The notes under the pieces are model-generated. The model saw only the letters and a list, made by a program, of their open reading frames with translations. It had not been told where the DNA came from and did no database searches. From Mermis nigrescens (Eukaryota; Nematoda; Enoplea; Mermithida; Mermithidae), in the NCBI GenBank assembly GCA_036768485.1, contig JAVLUZ010000737.1, forward strand, positions 124,001 to 188,000: 64,000 bases of DNA. The letters run 5' to 3'. A program made the translations under genes and the position numbers. Shown here piece after piece: positions 1 through 13,500 of this stretch (position 1 is the first letter of the stretch; every line of letters starts with the position of its first letter).

Positions 1-1279
1 TAAACAAATACCTGACACTATAAACACGGACCTTTAACTTGCGATTTTTGGCCATCAACTGTCGAAGTTTCGTATGTTTTTCGGCATGGATCGAAACGAT
101 AATTTTTGTAGTTTTCTTCCAATTTAGAGCATTAATTCCAAGACTTTCGCACAATTTGCTAAAAACTTTGAACTGTTTTCGAAGAAATTATGTCAGAAAT
201 TTTATTAATAAAGAAAAGTAAATAAGTGCAAAACGGATATGAATAGCGAATTTTAGACCAGATTCGGACTGTTTGGGGAAATTGGGGTACTGCACCCTTT
301 CCGAAAATTCTGTCGATTCTGGAAGGCGGCCTTAAACGGGAATATTTCTCTGAGCAGAGTGATGTTCGTCTTGCCAAAAGAAATCTTTTAGTTCATTATA
401 TTCTGAGTTCTTCAGAATAAAATCCATCCCCGTACTTCTAATTTTCTTGAATTCGTTTTAATTTGTTTATTCTTAAGCAGCTGCCATGTCTTGCTGAAGG
501 TTATGTATGGTTCTGGACACACTGAGAAGAAATTACCCTCTGATGTATGGGCACCAAAACGAATCTGAAAATATCATAGGATGCCCTACTGTATTACATG
601 CAGACAGTAGCGTCCAAGCGCGTCCGTCCGTAGCACAAATGGGCGCTGAAAGCGGGTGTCTAGAGCCCAGTACTTGAAGGACCCCTCGCCCGAAAAAAAT
701 AACGTAGCCATTCGGTGATTTGGCCCCATCAGAGAGGACCCCCAAAATTTTATTGCGGCCCATATATGGTCTGCTGCCATAAAAACCAGTAGACCGCAAT
801 ACTCAGCCATTTTGCTGATTTTCGGGCAAAACAAGAAAAATTGGACAAGTTTAAATTAATATTAGCATCGCATATTATTTGTCTTCAAATCCATTGAGCT
901 TCTGGATAAAAGGTTATAAGTTTCCGACAAACTTTGGAAAAATTCCGTCCCGTGTCTTGCGGAAGGGAAGACTGGCCCATCGCTCAGGCACATAGCTGTG
1001 GGGGGACTGGGGGGTCCGGACCCCCAAAAATTCAGAAAAAACCGGAAAGATAGGACTTTTTACACGTTATTTTGTGCTATTTTCGGCTTAGACCCCCCTA
1101 AATTCGTGTTGGTCCCCCAAAATAGGAGGGTCAGCTAAGTGCCTGCCACGGCTTGCTTAACACAAGTGTAATTTGTATTCATACAAACAAACCAAAATTT
1201 TAATTCTGTCATCAATGATTCGAAAGAAAGCAAATAAAACGATAAAATCGCAAATCACTATCAAATAAAAGTGCGCTCA
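1..1279. other. 3' flank of copy A, no gene recognised
   Basis: An AATAAA on the minus strand at 466-471 is a possible but distant polyadenylation signal for copy A. The 984-1145 part is a G/C-tract unit with weak inverted ends. Short ORFs at 533-834 on the minus strand show no family resemblance. Confidence 0.4.
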
Positions 1280-1593
1280 TCAAATGCCTAACAAATCAGA
1301 GACTTCAATGACAAAATTTTTGACCAACTGACGATGACAGGGGGCAAATTCGCGCAAAACATGCTCAGAAACAAAAGATTGAAAACAACGAAAACGCCAT
1401 TGAAGAGCCGAGGATCGGATCAAATGATAACACACTGAGCTACAGAAATAATCCTCGATTTTAAATTTTTCTAGCGGGAAACTTAGGCAGGCATTGAGCC
1501 AATTGACCGCCTCGGCTACAGCTTGCCATTCGCATAACGAATGAACGATTGATTTGTCGCCGTCATCGTGTGGCGCAATGTGACCGAGAATAG
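1280..1593 (-). CDS. ASTE1: ASTE1 copy A, terminal exon 5
   Basis: A long A/T tract and TTTTCAG acceptor precede 1593. The exon is in the phase left by exon 4 and reaches a TGA at 1282-1280 (103 codons). DKSIVHSLCEWQAVAEAVNW and LNACLSFPLEKFKIEDYFCS align with the ASTE1 C-terminal region around its Cys-Gln-Trp-Gln and Leu-Leu-Ser-Thr-Pro-Leu motifs. The same exon occurs a second time on the other strand at about 30621 (copy C). The tail after VCYHLIRSSALQW is unlike copy C and may be lineage-specific. Confidence 0.8.
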
Positions 1594-4500
1594 CTGAAAA
1601 TTTTTTTCCATAGGATCGCATAAAAAAGATCCATCACCATGCGCGGATTTACAGGCACGTAGCTAGTCGTCCTATGTTGGGGAGGGAACCACGCATGGGT
1701 GTGGGGCATACGTGGGCAGCAAGAAAATTCTGGGGGGGGGGGGGTGCAAGATTTTTTGAAGGTCGAAAAATGACCTTAAAAATGGTGGTATGGCGATAAA
1801 AACACCATTTTTCGACGTTTCTCATCTAGCACTATCCATTGGCATCAAAAAATTGCGAAAAAAACGAAAAAAAATTTCAAAAATTGAATTCTGGGGGAGG
1901 GGTATTTTGATTTCTGGGGGGGGGTATTTTGGTTTCTGGGGGGTGCATACCCCCCAAACCCCCACGCCCAGGTGTGGTGTGGGGGGTATGCACCCTCCAG
2001 AAGTTGAAATACTCCCCCCACAGAATTCAATTTTTGAATTTTTTTGCTTTTTAGCGATTTTTTGATGCCATTGGATAGTGCTCGATGAGAAACGTCGAAA
2101 AATGGTGCTTTTTCGCCATACAACCACTTTAAGGCTATTTTTTGCACCTTTGAAAATTTTTCACCCCCCGCAGAAATTTTTCACCCCCCTCCCCCAGAAT
2201 TTTGGTGCTGCCCACCTTGGCGGGAACCAACACCAATTTTTGGGAGACTAGGCCCAAAAGGCCTAAAATAACACGAAGCCCTATTTTTCCGACTTTTCTG
2301 AATTTTGGGGGAGCTTAAACCACACCTGAGCGTGGGGGTATGCACCCCATAGAAACCAAAAATACCCCGAAAATTCAATTTTTCGAATTTTTTTTGTTTT
2401 TTCGCCATAGCATTATTTTTAAAGCCATTTTTGACCTTAGAAAAATCTTGCACCCCCAGGATTTCGGTGCTTCCCACGTATCGTCCGACCCCCATTCCCC
2501 CGAGATACGTGCCCGCGGATTTAGAGGGGACGCTGGGGAGGGGCAGGGGACCGGCAATGTGTCATCAGAAAATATTTGGGCGCAATAGAGAATGATTTGT
2601 TTTCCGCTCATTTTGACCAATTTTTTATCTCAAATTTTTCCGACTCTTTTGTGACAAACTGACAATCTTGGCTTTGCAGAAGAATAACTTGTTAATTCTT
2701 AAAGCAGTATTTTCACGGTGCTCTGCGCCGATTTTTGTACTAATTTTGCGCATTTTTGGTAGAATACCTTCAAAAAGTTCTAACTTTTTCGATCAAAAAT
2801 GATTCAGTCTATCAAACTATCGCAAAAACCGATACTCTAAGCATAATATGTACGGATTTTTTGGGCAATTTTTGACGCTATGTGGAAAATATGGGGTTCG
2901 GACCCCATCCCAGTCAGAAAAATCCTGGGTCCGCCACTGTCCATAACCCCATGGAAGCATACGTGGTGTTAAAGGGGGTTGACCCAACCTTCCCGCGCAG
3001 AATAACTGCCTACCTCCCGCAAAAGGGCTGCTGGCTGACCTCCGTCCCAGAATTGTCGATTTTCCAAAAAACATCGTAGGCAGTGTACCTATTTTTTGAT
3101 GCGTTTTTACAACATTTTGCCTCAAAAGTGTCAAATTTTCCACGCTTCGCGCCGTATACTCATGTTTTCTTTATACTTTGTTCTATTTTTTAAATTCTTC
3201 GAATTTTTCTCACGCTTCGATTTTATAGAAAACGAGCATGACCACACCTGGCCATGGGGGGTTGGGGGTATGCATCCCCCAGGAACCAGAATACCCCCAG
3301 AAATCAAAATACCCCCCAGGATTCAATTTTTGAAATTTTTTTTCGTTTTTTTCGCAATTTTTTGATGCCATGGATAGCGCTTGATGAGAAACGTCGAAAA
3401 ATGGTTTTATCGCCATACCACCATTTTCAAGGCCATTTTTGACCTTCAAAAAAATATTGCACCCCCAGAATTTTCCTGCTCCCCACGTATGCGCATGACC
3501 TGGAATAAGAAAAATCAGTGTTTTTGCCGAGCCGAAACGGGCACTATAAAGGTTTTTTCGGGGCTGACCCCTCTCAGAATCCGCATGTATGGTGCAAACA
3601 AACCAAACATAAGATTTCGGGATGTTTCAACAGCCAGACATTGTTTCACCTCTCTCCATGACTTATGAAAATCATGAAAAATATCGTTTTAAGCCTTTTT
3701 AGCTATCGTCTGGCTCCAAAGTAAATAATCGTCGGCGCTTCACACCATTTAGTCATTTTTTTGACTATTCTTTGTTCAACTGAGTGGTTTTACATTTAAA
3801 CAAATTTTTTAAAATATTTTTATGCTCTCTAACGAAAGAGCATCGATCAGAAAAGCCTAAAAATGGTGCTTGTAACGCATATTCGTCGTTTTTAATCCCA
3901 AAAGGGCATTTTAGAACAAATCATTCTTCGTCCAAATCTCAATGCTGCGCATGTATGACAGATCGGCTGGAAAATTTAACGAGCTAAAGCCGCCTAAAAG
4001 TTGGCATTAGTTCTTAGACTAGGTGAAAAATTATCTCTACCTATTCATATTTCAAGCCAATTTAATGCACTTTGATAGATATCGACTTTTACCTCTATTG
4101 CCTTCTGGATTTTTAGCCAAAACGCTTAGCAAAATACTTCTTCTACGATGTTTTTTGGCAAATCCCTAATCCTAAGAAGGGAAAAAATTGGGCGGAGGGC
4201 ATACATGCATATAGGGGGGTGAGGAGTAGTATGACCCCTGAAGGGTCAGCCGGACAGAGGTCAAAAGCAGTGAAAACATCAAAAAATTTTCCGGCGCTTC
4301 GCGACAGAATAGCACTTTTAACTAAATTATACTCAAAAAGCGCCCAAAATTGATACATTTCTGAATTTAATTAGTGTTAAAAGTTATATAATGCAGTCAA
4401 ATGGACTAAAAATGCATTTAAAACGCGATATTACCACGAAAAAACATTTTATGGCTATTTTGACCATTTTGATCGTTAAAGCAGCAAAAAAACGTGAACG

Positions 4501-7500
4501 TTAAAGTTACTGTTTTGGACTTTTGGGAATTCATACCCCCCCTGCCGACCGTGACCTTGTGCACCTATGGCGGAGGGGGAAATGCAAACTAACCGTCAGA
4601 AATCCTACGCCGAACGTCCATGTCTTCGATGTAATATTCCGACTTGGTCCATTGCTCGATCTGGCAATATTTCGACAACAAAGCGTAAAGGCACACCGAA
4701 AGGGCTTCCGTCCCGTGTTTCGGCTCAACGCGGGCGTTTTCCTTCCAATACTTCGTAATGTAAAGAAAAAACCGTAAATAACCGAATTTCTCCGTCGCCA
4801 TTTTCGAGAAATCGCCCTTCAAACCAAGCCCATCGGTAAGATGTTGCATTCGGGTACTTTTGGGCAAATTTTCCACTTCGTTCAAAGTCGGATAATCGGA
4901 CGCCGGATTTTGAGTGATAATAACGCGACATTCAGCGTATTGGCGGCCGCAGCGCATATTTTCTATGACAATTAATTGTCCAATTTCGTCGCAGTCTTGT
5001 TTCGTACAAATGCCGTAAACGCGTTTCCGGATGTTTAAGGCCGTATCGAACGAGCATTGCTTTGTAAAATCGTCGGGCAGAATGGGAAACATGATTTGGT
5101 GCTCTGAAATTAGGCAAATCAAGCACTGAACGGAAGTATTCTATAGGAGCGCGAGAAACTAAAACGAAAATTGTGTATAGCAGAGTGGCTCTCGCAAAGA
5201 CTACGCTCGAATGATGCATTATAACTTCGTATAATATCAACGTATAATTTAAAACGTATTACTTTGAAAATAAAATGATGTTGTTTAAAATGTTTCAAAC
5301 ATTTTAGCCATACGTAGGCATTATATGCACTGAAGCGACTTCTTCACACCCCATCTTGATTTTGATTAAACCCTATAATTTTTGCATATTGTATCTCAAA
5401 ATTGAATTGAGCATACAAGTGATGAAATTGTCTAAATTTTGATCTTTAGGAACGAATTCATTGTCCCAATGACCCTGAATCCGCAACTAATACAAAGTAC
5501 ACGTAAATTTACAATCTGACATAGACAAAATTAAGCGCGTTTTGCATCGGATTCATCCCAGCTTGCATGGATGTTCAAATTAAGGAAGTAACGTAGCTGT
5601 CTCCTAACATTGTATAAATGTAATGTAAACAAATCAGGAAGTTCCTTGCTGGCAAATGAGAATGACCGGTATTGCAAATGTATGTGCGTTGCTAACCATT
5701 TTATTGCCAATGTATGTGCGTTGCTAACCATTTATGATCGGGATGCACAACCGCCACATAATTCACAACCGCAACATAATTCACAACCGCCGCATAGTAC
5801 AGAACCGCTGCATTGGAAAGCACAACCGCCACATAATTCACGACCGCCGCAGAGTTCTTAACCGTCGCATAATACAGAAATGCCGCATAGTACAGAACCG
5901 TTGATCGCTATTACAAAGAAATGTGTCTCAGATCAGGCGTAAATACATGTGATGTGAAGCATATAATTTACGCACACTTCTTGTTTGATTGGAGAAATTT
6001 TAGTAAGTCATTTTTTTGGGAATAATAAATGGCCGACTAAGTAACAGACCTGTAGGTATGAATTTGTGATTTATGCATAATAGAAACTTCTCTCATAGCA
6101 AAATGTCTATGTGTTAATGTAGCAATAATATACAAACCAGTAACGGTTCTATGTATGTGCATTTATGGGATGAAAATTAGACCGTTGAATCTCCCAGTAG
6201 ATTCCATTGAATTACCTCCTCCGAAATTTCCGTTAAATTTTCCTTAAAACTCCCAAGAAGTGGGGCCTTTGTCTATTACTTGTACATTCAAGCGTCGAAA
6301 ATTTGGCACCTTTGTGCCAAAAATTAGCTAAAAAGGCGCACTTTTTACAATTTCACGAAAAATCGACAATTCTAGGGATTGCAGTTGTATTGCAGGGGGG
6401 GGGTCGGTCAAAAGCCATTCTGGAGGGTCAATCCCGCCAACCCCTCCCCCCGATCACGTGTGCAATGTACTTAGCGATTTATGAAATGCGGCGAATCTGT
6501 ATTTTTCGGCGGTTGTGAACTATGCGGCGGTTGTGAATTATGCAGCGGTTGTGAATTATGCGGCGGTTGTGCTTTTTACTGTGGCGGTTCTGTACTATGT
6601 GGCGGTTGTGAACTATGCGGCAGTTCTGAATATGCGGCGGTCGTGAATACTAAGCGGCAGTCATGTCATCCGACCCACCATTTATAGTCTGTTTCACATA
6701 ACTTTGTGCATAAATTTTAAGAATTTAGCATCGACAATAAGCCGAGGATTACGATGATTAAATAACATATCAATGCTATAACCGCAATCTGTCAGCTTAT
6801 TATTGGAGAAAGTTGTAAAATTAATTGATTGAAGGTATGTGAAACAGACTATAAAAAGGAAGCTCCGCCATGACTATTTAAAAGGAAAATTAAAAGAAAA
6901 CTTAAAAATTAAGAAATTCAATATTTAATGGTCATTTTCGAAAAATCGCTTGCCGGTGTCACACCTTGCGTGTCCGGCCGGACACTTTGAGGTACCTTAA
7001 AGTTTCCGGGTTTACCCTAAAATGACTGGGCCACAATAATGTGCTAAAAAGCGAGAAAAAAATGTATTTAAACATTGGGATGAGTGGGCATCATACGTAG
7101 TTGTAAAAGGATAGGGTTTGAACCCCCAAAATCCACAAAGTCTCTCTTCAAATTGGTAGATCCATATAATTGAATAATGTAGCGTTTTTTGCAATTATAC
7201 TCCATTTGACTGCCAGAATTTGGCCCACTGCCCATGTAAAGTAGCAGGAATTTAACAGTCCAAAGTTTCGGTGGAGGTTCGCAGACCATTAGGGAGGAGT
7301 GCGCGAACTTTAATTTTTATTCAAAAATTGAAAGAATGCACCTAAAGTGGCTAGAAATCGGAAGTTTTTAAAAAAAATCGGGGAGAGGGAATAAATAATT
7401 TATGTTTATTTATATTTATATTTTTATATTTACGACTTTGTTTATAGGAATCTCCACCCCTTGTTACATGTATGAATGGTAGCATGGTAGGCAATATATA

Positions 7501-10500
7501 AAATGAAGTCTTAGCATGTCTTTTTAGAATAATGAGTGAATGGAACCGTTGTGCAGTTTACTTGTCTTTTCATATTAAAACAGGAGACTGATTAGTTTAT
7601 ATTTTGCTAAATCATAGTATTATGCTACTTAATTCGAATACTGTTTGCTGCATATTTTAACGATTTTTTATGAACAGTGCAGCATACACCACTGACGATG
7701 CAACGAATTATTCGTAATGTATCGGCTTGCTTGTTTTTATTTAAGTCAATACATTGTCAAGGTGCGTATATGTACATGTGCCTACTTACCTTATTGTACA
7801 GCAAACGATATGCGTGGGCGTATATGCGTACGTATACTCAGCGTAACCCGGACACTTTAAGACAGAGCCGGACACTTTAAGGTGCCTTAAAGTGTCCGGC
7901 CGGACACTTTTAAAATTTTTAAGATTGCAGAGTATGGTGATTTTGACCTTGGACACCTATGGGTATATGAAATCCAATTTTTAGCTAAAATGGCTAGGCA
8001 CGGACACTTTTAGGTGTGACACCGGCAGTTTAACCAGCAATATAATAGTTCGTTCAAATTGCTAATGAGGTGATGAGTTGGACTATAGCATACCTGGGCA
8101 ATAGATTTTGGTTCTGAAGGTACCGGGGTCTCTTTTGTTGAGGTTGGTTGGTTGGTTGAGCGATTGGCTAGTTGGTTGGTTGCTTGGCTGTTTGTTTGGC
8201 CAGTTGCTTAGTTGTTTGGTATCGTAGGTGATTGGTTGGTTGTTTGGTTGGCTAGTTGGCCGGTTAGTTGGTTGCTCGGTTGGCTAGTTGGTTGGCTTTT
8301 TTGGCCGGTTGCTTGGTTGTTTGGTTGGCTAGTTGGCTGGTTGGTCGGCCGGTTAGTTGGTTGGTTGTATCATTTTCTCACTTTTTTATTTTTGGGTCAG
8401 AAAAATTCTACCCTCCCAAACACACCTGGGTAATGCCCCATATCGGCCCATCACCAGGACGGGCCGAACCAAAAGTTGGACGGGGCGAAGGGGTAACTTG
8501 GACGGGGCTATGTTTTGTACAGGGAGAAAATTTTTAGAGATAATTTAAGGAAATGCTAATATCATGATCAGTTTGCAAAACATGCACAGGAACCATCTTA
8601 TTACACTGTTCGACACCTTTTTCATGGATGGACCCACCTTTTTTAGTGACTGACCCACTGATTAAGCTGAACGACCCACCTTTTTCAGGCACGGATCCAC
8701 CTTTGATTTAGGGACAGACCCCTTTTTCAGTGTCTAGGGACCCACCCACCCTTTTGGCTGGAAGTTGGACGGGGCGAACCGTCAGCCATTGCCCAGGTAT
8801 GCTCCCAAACAAAGACTGTTTTTTCTGGCGCCACCCAGCTGGGGTTCTGAAGGTACCGAAGTGCCTTCTGGCGCCATCCGGTGGCTCGGGTGGCGCGGCA
8901 TTGCCCACCTGTGACTACAAGCGGACTTGAAACTTGCATTTATCAAGAATCATATCAATTTAATCAATCGGTAATACATTTATTATCCATAATATCGATA
9001 ATAAATCCAAAATTTCATAAAATTCGCTATCCGCGTACACTTAATAAAATAGGCTAGTTTTCATTTCTAATAATGTGCTTTTCTTACATCTACTCAATAA
9101 CTTGACTAGTTTCATGTTATAATAAGCATAACTAACCACCGTGTTAGAGAAACATCTATTTTTTATAAATACATAGATGAGAATCTTCTAGGAAAACAAG
9201 AAAACAGTAGAAAGTGACATGAGGATTTTTGTTAATTTCATCACTATTTAATTTCGAATTCTATCGGTTTTTGTAAACTTTCTAGCAAATCCGTTCTCCA
9301 GTCCCTATTCTACGTCAGTGGCTTCTAAACTACGCATTAAAAACTTTTCAGGATACTTTACGCACTGACAAACACGATCATACATGAGCTGTTCAGCGTC
9401 CGAATTCTATAAAGGACAGGGGTGGGGTTAAAAGTCAAGAAACGGCCGAATAATTGACGGGAAGGCGAAAAATTTCATTTTTCGATGATCTCGGCAGGCA
9501 CGCTCTATCCATTCCTTAGGCATCAAACGGTAGCGAAAAATCTAAGATGATTTTGAACGTTTAATGATGGAAGGTCTTATGGAGGTTTCTTAATTCTGGG
9601 AACCCACCCCTTACGCTCAGACATTTATTAGATCAAAATATGGGATGACACTGATAGATCACTTTTAGGAAAAGGGGTAAACGACCAGTGTTTTTTAGCG
9701 CCACCCCCACAAGCGCAGCCGCTAACGATGTTCTGAAGCCATTAGCGCCATGAAATCCTCATTAGCGCAATGCGAGTTTAGATGGCTAAATATCGCTTAC
9801 CTGTACTATTTTATATTTCCGTCATATAATAGAACGTAATTAAGCTAAGAAATGCTTGTTTTTACTTCACTCCCTTCTTACTTCTTTCAATCTTCAATTT
9901 GTTACTCATTTTATGTTTATATTATGCTAATATTTTGCATTAGCGCGCTGCGCTAATAATCCAAATTTTTCATTAGCGCGCAGCCAATTTCATTAGCTGG
10001 GCGCTAAAAGAACAGTGTGAACGACCATCAATTTCTGGTCAAAAATGACGAAAAATCATTTGAAAAATGACCAAAACGAGTTTGAGCCGAAAATGGGTGG
10101 CGTGGAGCTAAAAATTTTCTGTACATGCAGCAGTCAGGTTGGGGAATCCCACTAAAATTTGGTCGTCCCCGCATCCCTAAGTTCAGAAGATTTTTGACCC
10201 TAAATCCGATTTTTGGGCAAAATGCGTTCTTTGGTATTTAAGCCGTTTTTGGCTAAAAGTTAGTGATCGTCACATCATCCTAAAAATGGCCAGAGGATCC
10301 CTGCAAGGGATCACCACCCAGAATTTCGAGCCATTAAGGTCGATTACGCACGACACTCAAATTTGCAATACCTACATACTTAAGATACCGCTCAAAAGCA
10401 AATCTGACACCGAGCCTCTAGCGTAAGCCTGCAGCATCCATTTCGGCACTTTATTAGCCAGCAAATTGTATATTGACTGATCGCAGTTCGAACCGTCGAA

Positions 10501-13500
10501 ACTAAATCTCTTGGCACGATTTTTGACGAAATTAACGAATTGGTCCTCGGTTTCGAAGCCAGTATCATTGCCATGAGGCGAACTAAACAACTGATCAACG
10601 ATTGGATTCAATATTTCGTCGGCGGACGACTTTTCGCTCAACCAAACAAGACTTTTCACGAATTTCTCTGACGTCAACACGTGAAGACTATTGAGACAGG
10701 GTCTACTATTGATATAACCAGATTGACACCCGCTGAAGACCGATTCACAGCCAACCATATTGCCTTAAAACAGACGTCAAACAACACCTCAAGATTTTGG
10801 GAGCTGGGCAATCGACTATCTTTAGACGGGTAAATTACTGACCTTGAGAGACGGGGGAAGATTGACTTTGGGTGGTCATAGTCCCTAAAGAAGGGCATAG
10901 GGAGGGGTGAGAGGGGGTACTACCCCATCGTCAGATTTTGGAAAGACGGGTACTGTCAGACGATTTGGGTGAAACAAAAGTTGCAGCTGGGATAATTTTA
11001 ATTTTGTAGTGAAATAATACCGCTTAGTAAACAAAAAGTTTATGTCAACCTGGTCAGCTAACTGCAAAAAATATTATTTTGCCGAAGCTTTGCACTTTTT
11101 GTCAATTGCTTGTCAAATAATAGTGAATTATTCACTTAATACATACTTTGTTTAAAATGGGCATTTTCGGAAAAGATGCTTTTAAAAGAATTACATTTTA
11201 ATATGCCTCCAACTAGATAACATAGCAATTACGCAATAAAAACGCGTATTTTGACCTGTTTGCTATTTGACACATGGGCACGGGATAACATAAGGGTCAT
11301 ATGAAGTGACCCTGGTGGCTGAGCGACCCCTCAGGGGAAATCGGACCAACCCCTTGGAAGTTTTAAGAATTTCCCGAGGAAAATGAGGCAAAATAAGGCA
11401 AAAAATATATGCAAATCGAAAATTCTGTTCAAAAGTGCCTGAAATTGACCGGAAACTGTGAAATAATGTAGTTTTAACGCTATTTAAGCCTCTATACCAG
11501 TTTTTGAAGTCATTCTGGCCTAAAAAGCTGAATTTTTAACCCTGACCAGATCGACCACGCTCTGCATCTATGCTCATGGATGAACCCTGCTGGTTCCAGC
11601 GAAGTCAATTGACCCTGAAAGACCTGAGCGTGCTCCATGTATGTTTGTGACTGTTTTTTAATTTCATCCCCTCTTGCCAACTCTACCTATTGTGGTTACG
11701 TACATCATAAGTCCAGAATAAACCTCCATTCATAGGTAGAATCCAAATTCCGAATCTGAGGCCTAATAATTTTTCAAAGATGAAAAAGCAGAAATTGAAG
11801 GATAGGGTATAGATACAATTTTTGGACTTTTCTCTTATCAATGGGCATGATTAAATCGCAAAAAAGTAAAAAAGTCAAAAATTCAATTTTATTGGCCTGC
11901 AGGTTTTTTAATACAGGAGGTTCGAGGCAAACGTACATGGAGATGTGGGGTTAAAATGATTAATTTGTTCTAAAATGCTCTTTTAAGTCTTAAAAACATC
12001 GGATAAATTGAATGCGTCAAAAACATCACTTCTAGGCGTTTCTTTCTACCTAGAACATAAAATATAAAAAAATTTGCGGAAAAATACCTAAAAATCGAAT
12101 AACTAAACAGAATTACTTAAAAAATGATGTCGAGAGGCGAGGCGCTGAAAATTCCACATTAACAATAGTATTACCATATTTGCTGATTTTTTTTCGGAAA
12201 ATCAAAATCTTTGGGTGTGAAACAGCCTTGGGGCTGAAAACAGCATTGTCTAGAGATCATGTATTATTCTAACCAGACATACTCGCTGGAAAGATATACC
12301 CTGAGATTTTCTGAGGACAAAAGGCAATACTAAGGTTAATAATCGGAAAGTAAATGTAAATCTTTTCGCGAGCGTAGTTGAGATAAACTAAAAATGGCTA
12401 CTATGATAGATTTTTGTGCTATTTTAACTTCTACACTCATTTTCAGGCAAGCCTTAAAACGACAAAGAACAAATTTTTCTGGAGAAACGGCAAAATTAGG
12501 GCCGAAAAGGACACAAATTTACACAAATTTAAGCTGTTCTGAAAAATGCTTGCCGTCAACCAAAAACTGCAAATTGAAGTAAGGCCCGCATTTAATACTT
12601 TCTCCGAGGTGTCTAGACCGGTCCAGCCTGCCCTTCTTAACCGGCGTTATGCAGCTGTGGTCTAGTTCTGTAAATCGACGAGAAACTGTCAATTATATTT
12701 GTTACGCTATTCCAATGTTTAAACAGACTTTGAAGATAGCTCCCTCGTAAAATATTTCCTGGTTGACCACGTACATTAAGCTGACCGGCCAAGCTGTGCA
12801 TCTCTGGCCCTAACCCCAGCCCCACAACTCAGTGTGGTCGCATCCATAGATGCAAAGTGTGGCCGACCTGGGTGGGGGTCAGCAGATCTGGCGGGGTCAT
12901 AAATTGAGCTTCGTTGTGGCCAAAATGACCTCAAAAACTGGTATAATGCTAAAATTGCATTAAAACTACGTTATTCCACTGATGGTTGTCCAATTCAAGG
13001 ACTTTTGAGGAAAAGTTTCAACTTTCATTCATTCATTTTTGGCCTTCGTGATGTTTCATTTTCCCAAAGAATACCAATTTCTCCGTTCTGGAGACCCCTA
13101 AGCATAGGTGGGCAGCACCAAAATTCTGGGGGAAGGGGTGAAAAATTTCTGGGGGGGGGGGTGGAAAAATTTTTAAAGGTCAAAAAATGGTCTTAAAAGT
13201 GGTCGTGTGGCAAAAAAACACAATTTTTCGACGTTTCTCATCAAGCACTATCCAACGGCATCAAAAAATTGCTAAAAAAGCAAAAAAATTTTCTGGGGGG
13301 GCTATTTTGATTTCTGGGGGTATTTCAACTTCTGGGGTGCATACCCCCCACGCCCATGTGTGCCCCTAAGCCCGCAGGTGCATATTTGGTCGCGTCCCCT
13401 CACTGAATCAACTTAGTTGGTAGACATCCGTAATGTATTCTTAAATTATTCTGGCCACAGTTTACGATAATTAAACGTACTTTACGGGAGCAAAAGCTTT

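Noticed and set aside
1790..2147. Open frames rich in Gly/Pro (PQTPTPRCG, SGGYFGFWG types), found here and in many other places
   Set aside because: They are translations of the F1 transposon, recur at every F1 copy in varied frames, and have no start or splice context.
5749..5905. Regularly spaced short repeats that could suggest a CRISPR array
   Set aside because: The units are contiguous 18-bp tandem repeats without unique spacers, in eukaryotic DNA, and an inverted array exists nearby.
8212..8433. Trp/Leu/Val-rich frame resembling a membrane protein
   Set aside because: It is the reading of a GGTT/GGCT simple repeat.
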